From the NCBI GenBank assembly GCA_039654915.1, contig CM077599.1, positions 30,131,501 through 30,195,500 on the forward strand: 64,000 nt of DNA, in the 5' to 3' direction. Every line of letters starts with the position of its first letter. The stretch's first letter is position 1. The DNA is from Aquilaria yunnanensis. Its lineage: Eukaryota > Streptophyta > Magnoliopsida > Malvales > Thymelaeaceae. Under the pieces are notes generated by a model. The model made no database searches, had not been told where the DNA came from, and saw only the letters and a program-made list of their open reading frames with translations. Both the position numbers and the translations under genes were made by a program. Of this stretch, positions 34,148 to 46,225 are shown in pieces.

Positions 34148-35220
34148 CCGAGGTCGGCCTGACTGTTACGTTGGAGACCGGGCTTGCTGGCTGGACCCTT
34201 CGCCACGAGCTTGAATTTGGTCATGTTTCGGTCCAGTCATTCTCAGTTCTTCGGCTGTCATGTGTTGTTCAGCCCTTCGGTAGAATTCTCCCAGCGTGTC
34301 CGGGGGATCTTTGGAGAATTCGTAAAACAAGTGCGAATCCTCCGGAGGCCCCTCGTCATGGCGAGGATGTGGATTTCGGGACGAAAGTCAGGAACACTGA
34401 GGGCCTCCCTGTTGAACCTCTCGACATAGTCACGGATGGTCTCCCCGTTTCTCTGTGCTATGTCAAACATCTGGACGGGCATCTTCGCCGTCGGCTTGCT
34501 CCCAATGAACTGTTGGGTGAACGCTGTGGACAGCTCCTGGAACCCCCTGATGTTTCCGGGAGGCAGGGAATTGTACCAGGCAGTTGCTGGTCCTGCGAGG
34601 GTGACTTCGAAGCACTTGCAGAGCGTAGCATCATCAGCCCCATGTAACACCATGCTGCGTTTGTACTTTGTTAGGTGGGCCTGGGGATCAGTCCGACCCT
34701 CATAGGTCTCCAGCCGAGGTAGCCTGAAGTCGCTTGGCATGGCCGTCTCGACCACTGTTCGGGCGAAAGGAGTTTCATCTCCAGAGACCATTTCAGTTAG
34801 CCTGGCCCAAACAGGCTTGCGTGCTACCTGCTGTTCCACTCTCTCCAGTCTTGCCAAGACTTTCTCCAGGAGGAGCGTAGCACTGGGCTCCTCTTCCTGG
34901 TGCCGTCCCTTCGGGGAGCGACTTCGGTACCGAGGTGAGGGGGACCCTGCCTCTGTTGATAAACTTCTTCTGGTCGGGACTTCGGGTCATTTAGACCTTG
35001 CTCTTTCCGCCAGCCGTGCCCCCAGGGGCAAGTTATCTGTCGAGGACTCTTCTCGTGGCTCCCCACTTCCCGAGCTATGATGGGTTGCCCTCGGGCTTTT
35101 CTCCCGAGGTCGTGCTGACGAGGTGGGTTTTTGCGCCTGGGCTGGTTGCGGCCATCTTCGGTCTATTTGTTGTGTCATTTCAGCCACAACAGACCTCTGA
35201 AAGTCTCTTAAAAAATCCAT
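34148..35220 (-). pseudogene. gag: Gag of the Tat element, broken
   Basis: The likely start is ATG at 35220 (MDFLRDFQRS), 150 bases inside the primer site. An upstream non-ATG start cannot be excluded. The frame contains the Tat-type capsid block (RLPRLETYEGRTDPQAHL, TAWYNSLPPGNIRGFQEL, ETIRDYVERFNREAL). Three lesions separate it from pol: TGA at 34987-34989; a one-base frameshift near 34355-34362, after which the expected EFYRRAEQ block is found in another frame; and TAA near 34165. Downstream of the frameshift the frame is that of pol, so gag and pol were probably one polyprotein. Confidence 0.85.
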
Positions 35221-35369
35221 GGTGATGACAAGAGGGCGTTCCTCTTCAGGCAAGGAAGTCTCTGGGGGACTTTGTTCGGTAGCTGGTTGGGTCTCAGGCG
35301 CGGACGGGGACTTCGGAAGTCCTTTGTCCTTCGAACGCCGAGTTTCGACAACAGCTACCTGGGAGTAGT

Positions 35370-35387
35370 TTCCCACAGACGGCGCCA
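35370..35387 (-). other. Primer-binding site of the Tat element
   Basis: TGGCGCCGTCTGTGGGAA on the minus strand, two bases inside the 5' LTR. It differs from the TGGCGACTCC site of the Ogre-like elements, so the two groups use different tRNA primers. The tRNA is not assigned. Confidence 0.75.
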
Positions 35388-35389
35388 AA

Positions 35390-36189
35390 TGATGCCCCAA
35401 GGCATCTTCGTTTGCTGTCATGTTGACAGGTGGAGAGACTTCCTGAGGAGGCGAGTGCCTGGAGCTCAGATTTCCCAGCTGAGTGTGCCTGAAAAGCTCA
35501 AAGAAGAGGTTAGGAGGTCCCCGGTTTGCTTTTCCGGGGAGGACCCTCCGACGCCCAAGTCAGTTTTCTGAGTGAAGGTGGAGGAAGAACACTAAGGGAT
35601 CAAGTGTCTTGCCTGTTTTGTGTTTTCTCAGAGAGAGGGAAATGCCCATCCTTTGCCCAGTCCCATTTCCTAGTATTTATAGGAGTAGCTGGTCCGTTCA
35701 GATCATGACACGTGTTCGGTCGGATTTGATCTGTCTCTTTGGACCTAGGGGACAGGCAGCCGTTTGCAGCCTCTTTTAGCCCTGGACCCGGACGGGTTGT
35801 GTCAGGACTGGGGCGGCTGCGGCGTGTCATTTCGCCGTTCAGATGTGACGTGTGGGGCTTGTGGGCGACATGTCAGAGGCTCCTTAAATGCTCATACCGT
35901 ACTCCCGAGGTCCCCTGGGCGAGGTCGCCCTTCGGTGCGTGCACCCTCTTCGGATTCTATCCGTCCTTCGGTGCGAGCACCTCCTTCGGGATCTATCCCA
36001 TAATTCTGGGAGCGCCCTTGATGAACACCTTCTTCGGGACTCACATCCATAGTTCGGGGATTCCCTTGTTCAGGTGTTTCTTCTTCGGTGAAGACCTCTT
36101 TGGGGCCTCTTCCTTCGGGGAGATTCTCCCTTGCTTCAGGGAGATGGCTCTCTTACCCGAAGACGGTCAGTTTAGCCCCTCGATGGAGA
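35390..36189 (-). mobile_element. 5' LTR of the Tat element, truncated in U3
   Basis: The 800 bases match 25299-26098 with one difference. The outermost ~172 bases of U3 (equivalent to 26099-26270) are absent; Ogre-type LTR sequence follows instead. The TATA motif is retained. No target-site duplication can be read because the right end is lost. Confidence 0.9.
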
Positions 36190-36963
36190 TGGCTCTATTA
36201 TAACCAAGTCTCTCATATTTTATTTTTCTGTTAATTTTTTTTGTCATTTGAAATGATCGAGTCACTTACCTTTTTTTTATTATTTCCTTTAAATAACAAA
36301 GTCTAGCCTTCTATGCCGTTTATTAAAATAATTTTAAAATTCATAATCAGATGATACAATAAAATCAATGGTTTGAATAAGTATTTTTTTTCCTTTTCTT
36401 AAAAAAAATATAGAATATAAACAAATTTAGGATTCACATCTGATTGATCTAATAAGATCCATGGATTGGATAATCATTTAAAAACCTTTCAAAAACAATA
36501 AAAAAAGGTAAAAAAATAATATTAAAATCATTAAAATCCATATTCAAATGATTCGGTAGAATTTATGATGTGGATTGATAATTAACTAAAATATTTAATA
36601 ATAAATAAAAAATTAAATTCATTAAATTCCTCATCCAAGTGACTCGATAGAGTCTATGGTTTGGAAATATCAAATTTACTATAAAACAAATGAATAAAAA
36701 TCAAGTACCAAGATATGGAAGTCCATATCCGGGTGGTTCGGTTAGAATTCATGGTTTGGAAATTAACTAAAATTATTTTAAAGCAAGTAAAACAAAATTA
36801 AAATCAACTAAGGTGCCAATTTTGGGCGTTAGAATAAAGTTATTTTAGCGTAACCGTACTCCCGAACCCTCGAACTCTCGTTGACTATTTTAAGGTGTTC
36901 AATCGACTTAAGTGAAACCGATTGGTGGCGACTAAAAAAAAAAAAAGAAAACACGTTGCCACA
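36190..36963 (+). mobile_element. LTR of Ogre-like element B, 3' part only
   Basis: Its first ~15 bases join the Tat LTR. From CTATTATAACCAAGTC it matches the reverse complement of 21870-21101, and it ends ...CACGTTGCCACA. The 5' part with promoter and minisatellite is missing. Confidence 0.8.
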
Positions 36964-36966
36964 GTT

Positions 36967-36983
36967 TGGTGACTCCGCTGGGG
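36967..36983 (+). other. Primer-binding site of element B
   Basis: TGGTGACTCCGCTGGGG, three bases after the LTR end; the same position and spacing as in C, A and D. Confidence 0.7.
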
Positions 36984-37598
36984 TGATTCGTGAGTCAAGC
37001 CTAAAAGTTGAATTGTTTTGTTTTGCTTTGCTTATCTTTGCATGGATTCATGTGCTATACTTGCTTATTGTAAGAATGCAATATGCATTCATGACATGAA
37101 GCTTTACACCCGAGTTTCCTCAATTCAACCACGTTCTTTTAAAGCGGAATTGGTGTTGTTGTTCTTGTGAGACTATGGTCTTCAAGCCTTCACCGGTTTC
37201 AAGTAGTAAAGTAGTGTATTGCCTCCTAAGACGATAGTCTTTACACGGGCCCACAAAAAGCTACGATCCGAATTAATCCTCTTCTTACATAAACTCTTGT
37301 GGGTAAGGAATTGGGCTGTCATTATAATTTAGTGATGGGATTCGGGAACTACATTCGGCCTTTCTGACAAGCCACCCTATGCATATAGAAATTCTCACTC
37401 TGCCATAAAACCAATCACAGAATTCATATGTTTTGTTTTCATCACCATAAGTATAAATTTTGCATTATTCATATGCTTATATTGCATAACTTATGACTCT
37501 GTATGTTGCTTTTAACTGACTCCACTTTTCCTTGTTGATTGTTTTTTGCACATTCATATCATCCATTTGGTTAAGTATTTGGTGAAAGCATTATTACC
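36984..37598 (+). other. Leader of element B
   Basis: Similar throughout to the leader of C (11071-11711). No conserved open frame. Confidence 0.6.
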
Positions 37599-39325
37599 AT
37601 GGATATTCTTGGATACCTTCCCACTGCCATTGATGAATCTTGGGTTACCACGATAGTGGAAACCTAACCAGAGGCCATGGAATTTTCTGAAACGGCCTAA
37701 AAGCTTTATGAAGATTGTCTAACGCCATATAGCCATAGCAACCTCAATGACCAAATATCAGTCCGCGTGGATTAGAATGATGTAACTGAATTATCAAGAG
37801 TATGGGGTAGTTGGAGGTTCGAGGATAGAGAAGCATTCATATCTGCATATAGCCATATTGCTCGTCTACTCAAAATCACCGTAGATACGTCACTCATTCG
37901 CGTACTTATACAGCATTGGGATCCACACTACCGGTGTTTTTCTTTCAACAAGATGGATCTTGTGCCTATAATAGAAGAATACAACAACCTTCTAGGTTGG
38001 CCATTTGAATATCCAGTGGAGACTTACCATCACGATAAAAGAATCAAGCCTCATTGAGCCTTGGCTAAACTATTGGATATGCCAGCTGCCGTTCTTCAAT
38101 CCAAGTTCTTAACAAAGGGGCATCGTAAATACATTAGTTGGAATGACCTGAAGCAACTCATCCACGCTCTCCCACAAAAGGATAAAAGACATAAGACTTT
38201 TGCGCTGGCGGTATATGGCTTGGTGATCTTTCCTAGGATCATTGGATTTATTGAAAGAGAAGTTATTTTACTGTTCGATCAAATCTGCAAGGTTCAAGTG
38301 AGTCCAATTCCAGTAATTCTCGCTGAAACCATTAGATCATTAAATTTTTGTCGCCAAAGCGGGGGTAAGTTTATTGGATGTTCTCATCTACTCACCATAT
38401 GGATGAAGAGCCACCTCCCATGTGAAAAAAAAAATTTTTGGGAATTGCTTTTCAAAGGATTTTATACCGATTGAAGCCTTTTTGAAAAGTGAATGGATTC
38501 AGCATGATAGTAAGGAAGGATGGATCAACTATTTCAAGAACATCACCGAGCTGCAAATAGAATGGAGAGCTCCCTGGTCTACAACCATTCGTATCATCTA
38601 TCATTGTGGCAGTTGCCCATGGGTTCCTCTTTTTGGCATATGAGGAGGAACAAGTTATGCCCCCGCACAAGTACGGAAGCAATTTGGGTCCATGCAATTT
38701 ATCCCCATGACTCATAAGTTAAGCAAATTGCAATTCTCACATGAGGACCCAATGGCGAAGAAGTTTGCGATGAGTATCTTAGTTGCATGGAGAAGGCTTT
38801 TATACTCAAATCTGGACCTATTCTTTCTCCCCCCACATATTGTGAATGGAGAAACAATCGAAGGGAAGGGATAGTGCTGCCCATTGATGCTCCTAGAAAG
38901 TTGGCCAAGAGAGAACTCGAGAAGGAGCTAGAAGGAGCTAGAAGGAGAGAAAAATAAGAACAAAAGAATGCTCATTGATGTACAACAACTCAACCATAAA
39001 ACACAACATCTGGAAGAAAATGTCGAATATAAAAAATAAAAAACAAGTTATCTCTCAATTAGTTGAAGAAATTGATTAAAGAGATATGAAAGCAAGCTAC
39101 TGGGAAGATCAATATAGGGAAGATCAATATAGGGTTTCTTAGCATCAAGTGGAGGTGTTCTGACTGAAGTTAGGAAAGCCACACATCAAGCTCAATAAAT
39201 GGGTAAATAAGCCAAAGAATTGGAGATACTGAGTTGGCCTACCTCATCATCAACCATTCAAAAAAATGATGGAGTTTATCACCAAGGCTAGGAAGCATTG
39301 TTGCATCTTGGGCCGTTTCTTTTAA
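37599..39325 (+). pseudogene. ORF1 of element B: DUF7745 plus coiled coil, degenerate
   Basis: Starts at ATGGATATTCTTGGATAC and ends ...LGRFF-TAA. DUF7745 blocks are recognisable: KYISWNDLKQLIHALP (38125), FALAVYGLVIFPRIIGF (38199), ETIRSLNFCRQSGGKFIGC (38326). Stops occur from the first 25 codons onward and again near 38055, and frameshifts lie near 38430-38480 and 38640. The coiled-coil part has a small tandem duplication (GAGCTAGAAG at about 38925-38945, and 'gggaagatcaatata' twice at about 39100-39130). Same role and family as in element C; unknown function. Confidence 0.8.
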
Positions 39326-39539
39326 AAAACCCTATTTAATAAAAGTGGTTTAAACAATTGTCTTGAGATAGTAATCAAGAATTTCCATTATAGTCCTTCT
39401 TTCATCGAGTACCTACAACATTCATGCATACATGCATTAAATTAATAATTCAAGATCTAATGAATTCCACTTTTAAAAAAAAGGTAAAAAGAAAATTGGC
39501 ACTCAACATCGATATTCAACTCGACTTCAAACAAGACTT

Positions 39540-41864
39540 ATGGCAAAACAAATGGAAGTATGTCTCACCAATATTGAGTCTAAGATAGAGAGCATGGCCG
39601 AGCAAATGAGACAATTAATGGAGCTAATCAAGGGGAAGGCAACCCAAATCCTCATTAAAGAGCCACAAGATCCCACTTATCCCTCAGGATTCACCCCACA
39701 ACGGATCTTAATTCATGAGAATCTTTTTCAGGATTCAGGTCTGTCTAATAGAATTCACCTAAGACATAATACGGCCTGTGAAGAAAAGAAGACACTGTTG
39801 AAGGAAGAAGGAGAATCTCAAAAGCTTGAGACAATAGAGAAGAGGTTTCGGGCCATTAAAGGAGGCACTGTATTTGGATCTCTCTCGGTGGACGATTTTT
39901 GCTTGGTGCTAGACGTTGTGATTCCCTCAGACTTTAAGGTGTTAGACTTTGTGAAATATGATGGAACAAGTTGCCCCATCACTCACATCACACTGTTTCT
40001 ATGAAAAATACAACCACTCACAAAAGACGAGAAGGTGTGGATGACACTTTTCCAAGAAACTCTTACAAAATCAGCATTACAGTGGTATCTAAGTCAAGGT
40101 CCAAGAAACATCAAAACATGGAATGACCTTGCTCAGACTTTCATCAACAACTACAAACATGTCATGGACTTGGCCCCGGATCGCCAAACTCTCCAGAATA
40201 CGAAAAATAAAAAGCAAGAAACCTTCAAGGAATACGTTCAAAGATGGAGGGACCTAGCCGCACAAGTTCAGCCACCCATGATGGAGAGAAAAATGGTAAC
40301 TTTATTTATCCAGACACTGAAGTACCCATACTACGACAAACTTATTGGCAATTCAGCAAACAATTTCTCAGACATTGTCATGTTTGGAGAACGAATTGAG
40401 CATGAGATTAGGACTGGGAAGATCACCGAATCCTTTAATGATGCCATGAAAAAAGGAGGACCATCCAGAAGAAAAGATGAGGAGGTACAACAAGTAGGAT
40501 GCGGAAGAGGGATTCCCCTCGTAGGTGCTTTGGCTACTGGGCCTCGCCTATCTTATCCTGCCAATAGGCCTAATCAATTACGGCCACCTGTTCTGACTCC
40601 TCCAGTGGCCGCACAAAGACAATGAGAAACATTTGCGCCAATTCCTATGACTTACACTAAGTTATATCCAAAGCTCATTGAAAGTTAACTTATTCACCCA
40701 ATTTCTACAAAGCAAATGGAACCCCCATATCCAAGGTGGTACGACCCCAACATAACTTGCCCATATCATGATGGCACTGTGGGCCATGGTATAGAAAATT
40801 GTGTAGCTTTGAAACGCATAGTCCAACAACTAATCGAGTTAAAGTGGCTGGACTTTTCTGATGAACCGAGCATCACTCACAACCCATTGCCGCCTCATCA
40901 AACTGGACCAATTAATATGATAGAGGAACACCAACTGATAAAGAAGTCAGTCAATGACATTACAACCCCTCTTAAGCATGTATACTCATGGCTTGTGAAA
41001 GAATGGGCCATCATTAGAAAGCCTTCTTTTAGGCATAAAGAAATCAAAGATGGAGAATTGTGTGATTTTCATGACAGTAAGGGTCAGTCCATCCAGGAAT
41101 GCTCAGAATTCTGGGAGAATCTACAAAGACTCATAGACTCATCCCAACTCAGCATTTTTATGTCAAGTAAAGATGTTGATACAAATGTAATCATTAAAGA
41201 ACGAGAAGTCATTGCTATGCCAAGACCACTAGTCATACCAATTTCAAAACCTACTGTCAAGCCTTTAAGGATTCAAGTCCTAACTTCATTCCCCTACAAG
41301 TCGGATAAGGCTGTTCCATGGAAGTATGATTACACCTCTAACATTATTTCGACTCCGTTAGAAGTTGGGGGCATGACTAGAGGTGGTCGATGTTACTTGC
41401 CAGAGCATATGGACAAGCTCCAACAAGACAAGAATATCACAGACCCAACAAATAGGCCTATTAGCACAAATACATCAGAAAAGCAAGGGGTGCATCGAGT
41501 GGTAACAGATGAACAAGCTGGCAAGTTTCTCAAACTCATAAAGCAAAGTGAGTATAGTATCGTGCAGCAGTTAAACCGTTTGCCAGCAAAGATTTCCATA
41601 CTCTCACTATTCTTAAGTTCTGACGCTCATCGAGAAACCCTCCTTAAAGTTTTGAACAAGGCCTATGTTGAGCAAGATATTTTTGTCAATAATTTTGATT
41701 ACCTTGTCAATAATTTTGATTACCTTGTCAACAACATCACTGCACAAAATCTCATCACATTCACTGATGACGAGATACCAGCAGAAGGAAGATGTCACTC
41801 TAAGGCTCTAAATATTTCGACTAAATACAAAGATCAAATTATGGCTAGAGTCCTTATTGACAAT
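39540..41864 (+). pseudogene. gag: Gag and start of protease of element B, interrupted by element A
   Basis: One frame from ATGGCAAAACAAATGGAAG through to IMARVLIDN, with nonsense changes at 40002-40004, 40623-40625 and about 40685 and no frameshift that I can find. Motifs: SALQWYLSQGPRNIKTWNDL (40071), YYDKLIGNSANNFSDIV (40330), knuckle-like CPYHDGTVGHGIENC (around 40760) and CDFHDSKGQSIQEC (around 41060). A 21-base in-frame duplication repeats NNFDYLV (about 41690-41735). The frame is cut in the protease active-site loop at 41864 by the insertion of A; coding resumes at 61006. Confidence 0.85.
41860..41864 (+). repeat. Target-site duplication of element A (left), ACAAT
   Basis: ACAAT directly before TGTAGCAACG. 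The second copy is at 61006-61010, directly after ...GTGTCAACA. It lies inside the codons for the D-N of the protease DNGS motif of B. Confidence 0.95.
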
Positions 41865-43803
41865 TGTAGCAACGTGATTTTTTAGGAGTCGCCACCAATA
41901 GGTTTACCTAGGTCGATTGGATACCTGTTATGGTCTGCAAGAGATTCTAAGATTCTGAGTCAGTTACGCTAAAATAACCTTATTAAAGCGCCCGAAAATT
42001 GGTACCATGGGGTTTAGTTTTTATCTTTTCCTAACTATTTATTTCTTGATCTAATCTTTGATTGAGAATAATTTCAATGAATTTTATTTAATTTAATTCT
42101 AAACCGTGAATCTTATCAGACCAACCGGATATGAAATTTTAAATCTTGATACTTGATTTTTTATAATAAATTTAATATTTCCGAACCATGGATTCTATCG
42201 AATCACCCGGATATAGAATTTAATGAAACTTTAATTTTTATTTATTATTGAATATTTTAATTAATTATTAATTCATATTATAAATTCTGCCGAATTATCC
42301 GAATATGGATTTTTTTAATTTTGGTAATTGATTATCATTTATTTTTTATTATAAATTTGATATTTTCGAAACCATAGATCCTATCGAATCAGCCGGATAG
42401 GGAATTTAATGAACTTTAATTTTTAATTTATTAGTAAATATTTAAGTAATTATCAATTCATATCATAAATTTTTACCAAATTATCCGAACATTGATTTTT
42501 TAATGATCTTAAAATTATTTTCCTTTTTATTATTTTTTTTAATTTTTTTTCTTTAAAAATAATTATCTAATCCATAGATCTAAAAAAAAATACTTATTCA
42601 AAATCATTGATTTTTATTGGATCATCTGGTTATGATTTTTTTAATTTATTTTAATAAATGGAATAGGAGGTTAAACTTTTTTATTTAAAGTAAATAATAA
42701 TAAAAGTAAATAAATCGACGTTCTAAATATCCAATAAAGCTAAATAACAGAAAAATAAAAGATGGGGGGCTTGGTTATAATAGAAATTATAAACTAAAAA
42801 AATGATAAATAAGGAAGTAAGATGGGGCTTTTGGCCAGTCATATAAAAAAAATGGTAAATAAAAAAAATAAGTAGGATTAACCGTCCACACAAAGAAATA
42901 ATAAGATGCAGAAATTAAATAAAAAGTAAATAAATAAAGAAGGTGAAGTGTTTGGACATCCACGTAAGAAAAATAAAATACAGAAAGCAAATAAAAAGTA
43001 AATAAATAAAGTAAATAATTAAATAAAGTGGGGCGCCTGGTCATCTACATAAAAGAATTAACAAAAATGCGATCGGACGGCTGGGCTTGGACGGGGGGAC
43101 AATGGCGACCCTAATGGTGGCGAGACAACGGCGTCGATCTGGGAGGTTGGCGACGGCGTGATAAAAACGGAAAAAAAAAAAAAAGAACGAGTTGTCTGGC
43201 AGCAGGGAATAAGAAAAGAAGTTTAGGATTTTTCTAGGTAAGGGAGGGGTGACCAGGGACTAAAGTTACAGTTTTTCCATTTTAAAGTTGGGGGCTCAAA
43301 TCTTGCTAATTTTGTATGTTTCTTTGCAGGTTTGGACCCTATTTATAGGCGAGGAGCATTGGATTCCTTCAATTTAAAAAAAAAATCAAAATTTAATGAA
43401 AAAACAGATTTAAAAGACAATTTGGTCAAAATTACAGTTTTAGTCCTTCAGCTTTCATTGACTATTGGTCTGGTCCCTCATTTTTCATGAAATTACTAAT
43501 TAACCCAAATTTGTCTGTTCTGTCAATTTGGCCCAAAACCTTGCGAATAATTACCAAATTTCCCGAAAACTTCCAGATTTCATCAGATTTTTCCCAAACT
43601 TCTCAATTTTGTCAGATTTGCCCTAAACTTCTCAATTTTGTCAATTTTTTTAGAATTTCCCTTTTTATATTTTACACACATATATATACATATATATAAT
43701 TTATTATTTTTAACTAACCCTTGCAAAACAAAATGCCCCCTAAACAAATTGTTATTATTAACAATTTTTTTTTATTCTAACCGGACGAAATTGGGTATCA
43801 ACA
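41865..43803 (-). mobile_element. 3' LTR of element A, shortened
   Basis: 1,939 bp, TGTAGCAACG...GGGTATCAACA. Relative to the 5' LTR (2,760 bp) it lacks about 0.8 kb. Similarity jumps from AATTAACAAAAATGC to GATCGGACGGCTGG near 43068, removing most of the GGCCATCCAC array. The first 100 bases differ from the 5' LTR at roughly one site in ten. A minus-strand TATAAATA is at 43340-43347. Confidence 0.9.
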
Positions 43804-43816
43804 GCTGCCCCCCTTT
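43804..43816 (-). other. Polypurine tract of element A
   Basis: AAAGGGGGGCAGC on the minus strand, directly before the LTR start TGTTGATACC. Confidence 0.8.
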
Positions 43817-45270
43817 GCATGCCTCATGAGACATGATGCATGCAAAGCCGTTACCAAATTTCGTCCGACCTTAGCTAGGCATTGAGAACCTGCTTGCCGC
43901 CTAAACCCTGAGGAGAAAAACCTTTTTCTCCTCCTTTTCGAGGTTAAGGAACTTTACTTATTATCTCTACGACAGGAACTCTCCTATCGTATAAGAAAAA
44001 TCAAAAGAGAAAAACTCTTTCATCCTTTTTGAGGTTAAGGAGCTTTCCTTAGTACTTCTACCACAGGAACTCTCCTATCGTCTAAGAAAAATGAAAGGAG
44101 AAAAACTCTTTCCTTCTTTTTGAGGTTAAGGAGCTTTTCTTAGTACCTCTAGGACAGGAACTCTCCTATCGTCTAAGAAAAATCAAAGGAGAAAAACTCT
44201 TTCCTGCTTTTTGAGGTTAAGGAGCTTTCCTTAGTACCTCTACGACAAGAACTCTCCTATCGTCTAAGAAAAATCAAAGGAGTTTGAGGTTAAGGAACTT
44301 TCCTTAGTACCTCTACGATAGGAACTCTCCTATCGTCTAAGAAAAATCAAAAGAGTTTGAGGTTAAGGAGCTTTCCTTAGCACCTCTATGACAGGAACCC
44401 TCCTATCGTTTAAGAAAAATAGACAAAGGAGAAAAACTCTTTCCTCCTTTTTGAGGTCCAGGAGCTTTCCTTAGTACCTCTATGATAGGAACCCTCCTAT
44501 CATTTAAGAAAAATCAAAGGAAAAAAACTCTTTCCTCTCTTTTTGAGGTTAAGGAATTTTCCTTATTACCTCTACGATAGGAACTCTCCTATCGTTTGAG
44601 AAAAATAGACAAAGGAGAAAAAGTCTTTCCTCCTTATTACTTGATCTAGGAACTTTCCTAGACTTTTCACAATATGAACTCTCATATTGCTTTCAATCTT
44701 AAGAAAAAAAACATTTTTCTTCTTTGTGAGGTGAAGGAACTTTCCTTAGTACCTCAAGCAAAAATTTCTACGATGGCAATTGGAGTTGGAATAATTTCTT
44801 CGGAGATGTGAATTTTCATAATAGGTGAGTGCAAAAACTTGAAATTCCATGAAATGAGTGAATCTTGAAAGTGTGAAATTCCATAAAATGGCAATAAAAT
44901 TGACAAATTATGTAAAGGGAATGGATGTTTGGAATCAATATCCAGGTTTCATCTAATATTTTCTTTAGAAAATATAAATTCCCTTGTGAAATATGTCATC
45001 CAAATAGGGTTGAAGCTTAGTTACCCGAAAATGCTATGACTAACATACCTAATAGGATGCATCTCAAGAGTAAAATTACTCTTTACTCAACCATTCCAAA
45101 CTAAAGGCTTTGTCCAATGGTTTTAATATCAGCATGAACAAAACTATCCTAAAAAGATGAAGAAGAAAGAAGAAATTCCCTGAAAAAAAAAAATGAAAAA
45201 CGAAAAAATTCTGTTAATAAAACTAAAGGACAAGATAAACAGATTCACAAGTCCGATCGCTTTTTTTTTT
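43817..45270 (-). repeat. 3'-untranslated region of A with hairpin array
   Basis: Homologous to 23208-25298 in the opposite orientation. 43900-44760 holds tandem units with short inverted repeats such as CTAGGAACTTTCCTAG, TAAGGAACTTTCCTTA and GATAGGAACTCTCCTATC. The remainder is the non-repetitive part next to the LOG gene. Confidence 0.8.
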
Positions 45271-45380
45271 TTACAGTGCTTCATCATAAGACAACAAACA
45301 GGGTAAATGACATTTATGGGATGGAACTGGTCGGCTAAGATTGTCGTGTCCAGTCTATCTTAATCACTGCTGGATCTGGT

Positions 45381-45944
45381 TCAGGAACAAAAAGCTTGCA
45401 TTTCATTTAACAATTTTCCAGCAGTTAATGCGGATATTAGGATTCGTCGTGCCTCCACTGAGATAAATTTCTTTTGCACAGCGTAATCCATAAAAGATAT
45501 CAGACCTGCAAAGAAATTGTTTACATTTAATAGCCCAATGAGTTTCTGGTGCAAATTAAATTGGGCCATGGAAGCAATTTGGAAAATTTCTCACAATGTG
45601 CTAAAACCTCCTGTTAGAGCAATAAAAGCATCAGAGTTAAAAAGCATTTGTAACAAACGCTCTTGTAAATTTTTAACCACTAATTCTTTTCCAATCGTGC
45701 CCCCAGAAATCAACTTTAAAGGTGCAGGGATAATACCCAAAACTTGACTTCCTCCTAGAGATGTTGCTGATGCTACACCTCCTATTAATCCGACACTACC
45801 TCCCTCGTAAACTAAATATATTTTTCGCTCAGCTAGTACTTTACCCAAATAGTTGGCTGCTCTGAAATACTCTTTATCTTTTCCAGGAAAAGCCCCACAA
45901 AATACACAAATACTTCGCAATTTATGAGTTGAGGTTCTCTCCAT
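45381..45944 (-). pseudogene. LOG-like: LONELY GUY (LOG) cytokinin-activating enzyme copy, intron-less, one internal stop
   Basis: LOG enzymes release active cytokinin bases from the nucleoside 5'-monophosphates in the plant cytosol. The frame reads SICVFCGAFPGKDKEYF, LVYEGGSVGLIGG (GGS at residues 48-50), VLGIIP and DAFIALTGGFSTL, then a TGA as codon 118, then EIFQIASM, KLIGLLNVNNFF, SFMDYAVQKKFIS and ISALTAGKLL. The order and spacing are those of a near-full-length LOG (about 187 codons; family about 200-230). The catalytic-loop consensus PGGxGTxxE reads TGGFSTL-stop-E, so Pro and the second Gly are changed and the stop falls next to the Glu. The substrate-site Arg appears kept (R96). No introns, unlike plant LOG genes as I know them, so it is probably a retrocopy captured by A. 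A TATAAAT motif lies about 45 bases upstream. Confidence 0.85.
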
Positions 45945-45985
45945 TCCTATCCTTAATCCTATGAGAAATGAAAAAAAGGGGATGC

Positions 45986-45992
45986 ATTTATA
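45986..45992 (-). promoter_or_regulatory. TATA motif upstream of LOG copy
   Basis: TATAAAT on the minus strand. The bases further upstream on that strand ('gataatgcaataattac...aggagtagg' on +) align with those next to the TATA motif at 46900-46907, so the two genes share a promoter-like module. Confidence 0.5.
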
Positions 45993-46225
45993 GAGATGAA
46001 AAGATAATGCAATAATTACATTTGCAGGAGTAGGTAAATCATTGTCACAGCTTGCATGTACAGAAGTTATGACTGTGGCTCACGTCAATTACATTTACAG
46101 GAGTAGGTACATTATTGTCAGAAGAAAAGGAAAATTTTCAAAAATGACAGCTAGCATGTATGGTAGTTGTGACTGTGGCTCACATCTCCCACCGATTTTA
46201 CGTCTAGTAATGGCTTCAACGCCTT

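Noticed and set aside
30392..34162. Many + strand frames opposite pol
   Set aside because: Shadows of the pol reading frame in GC-richer DNA; the antisense gene proper lies at 27076-29519.
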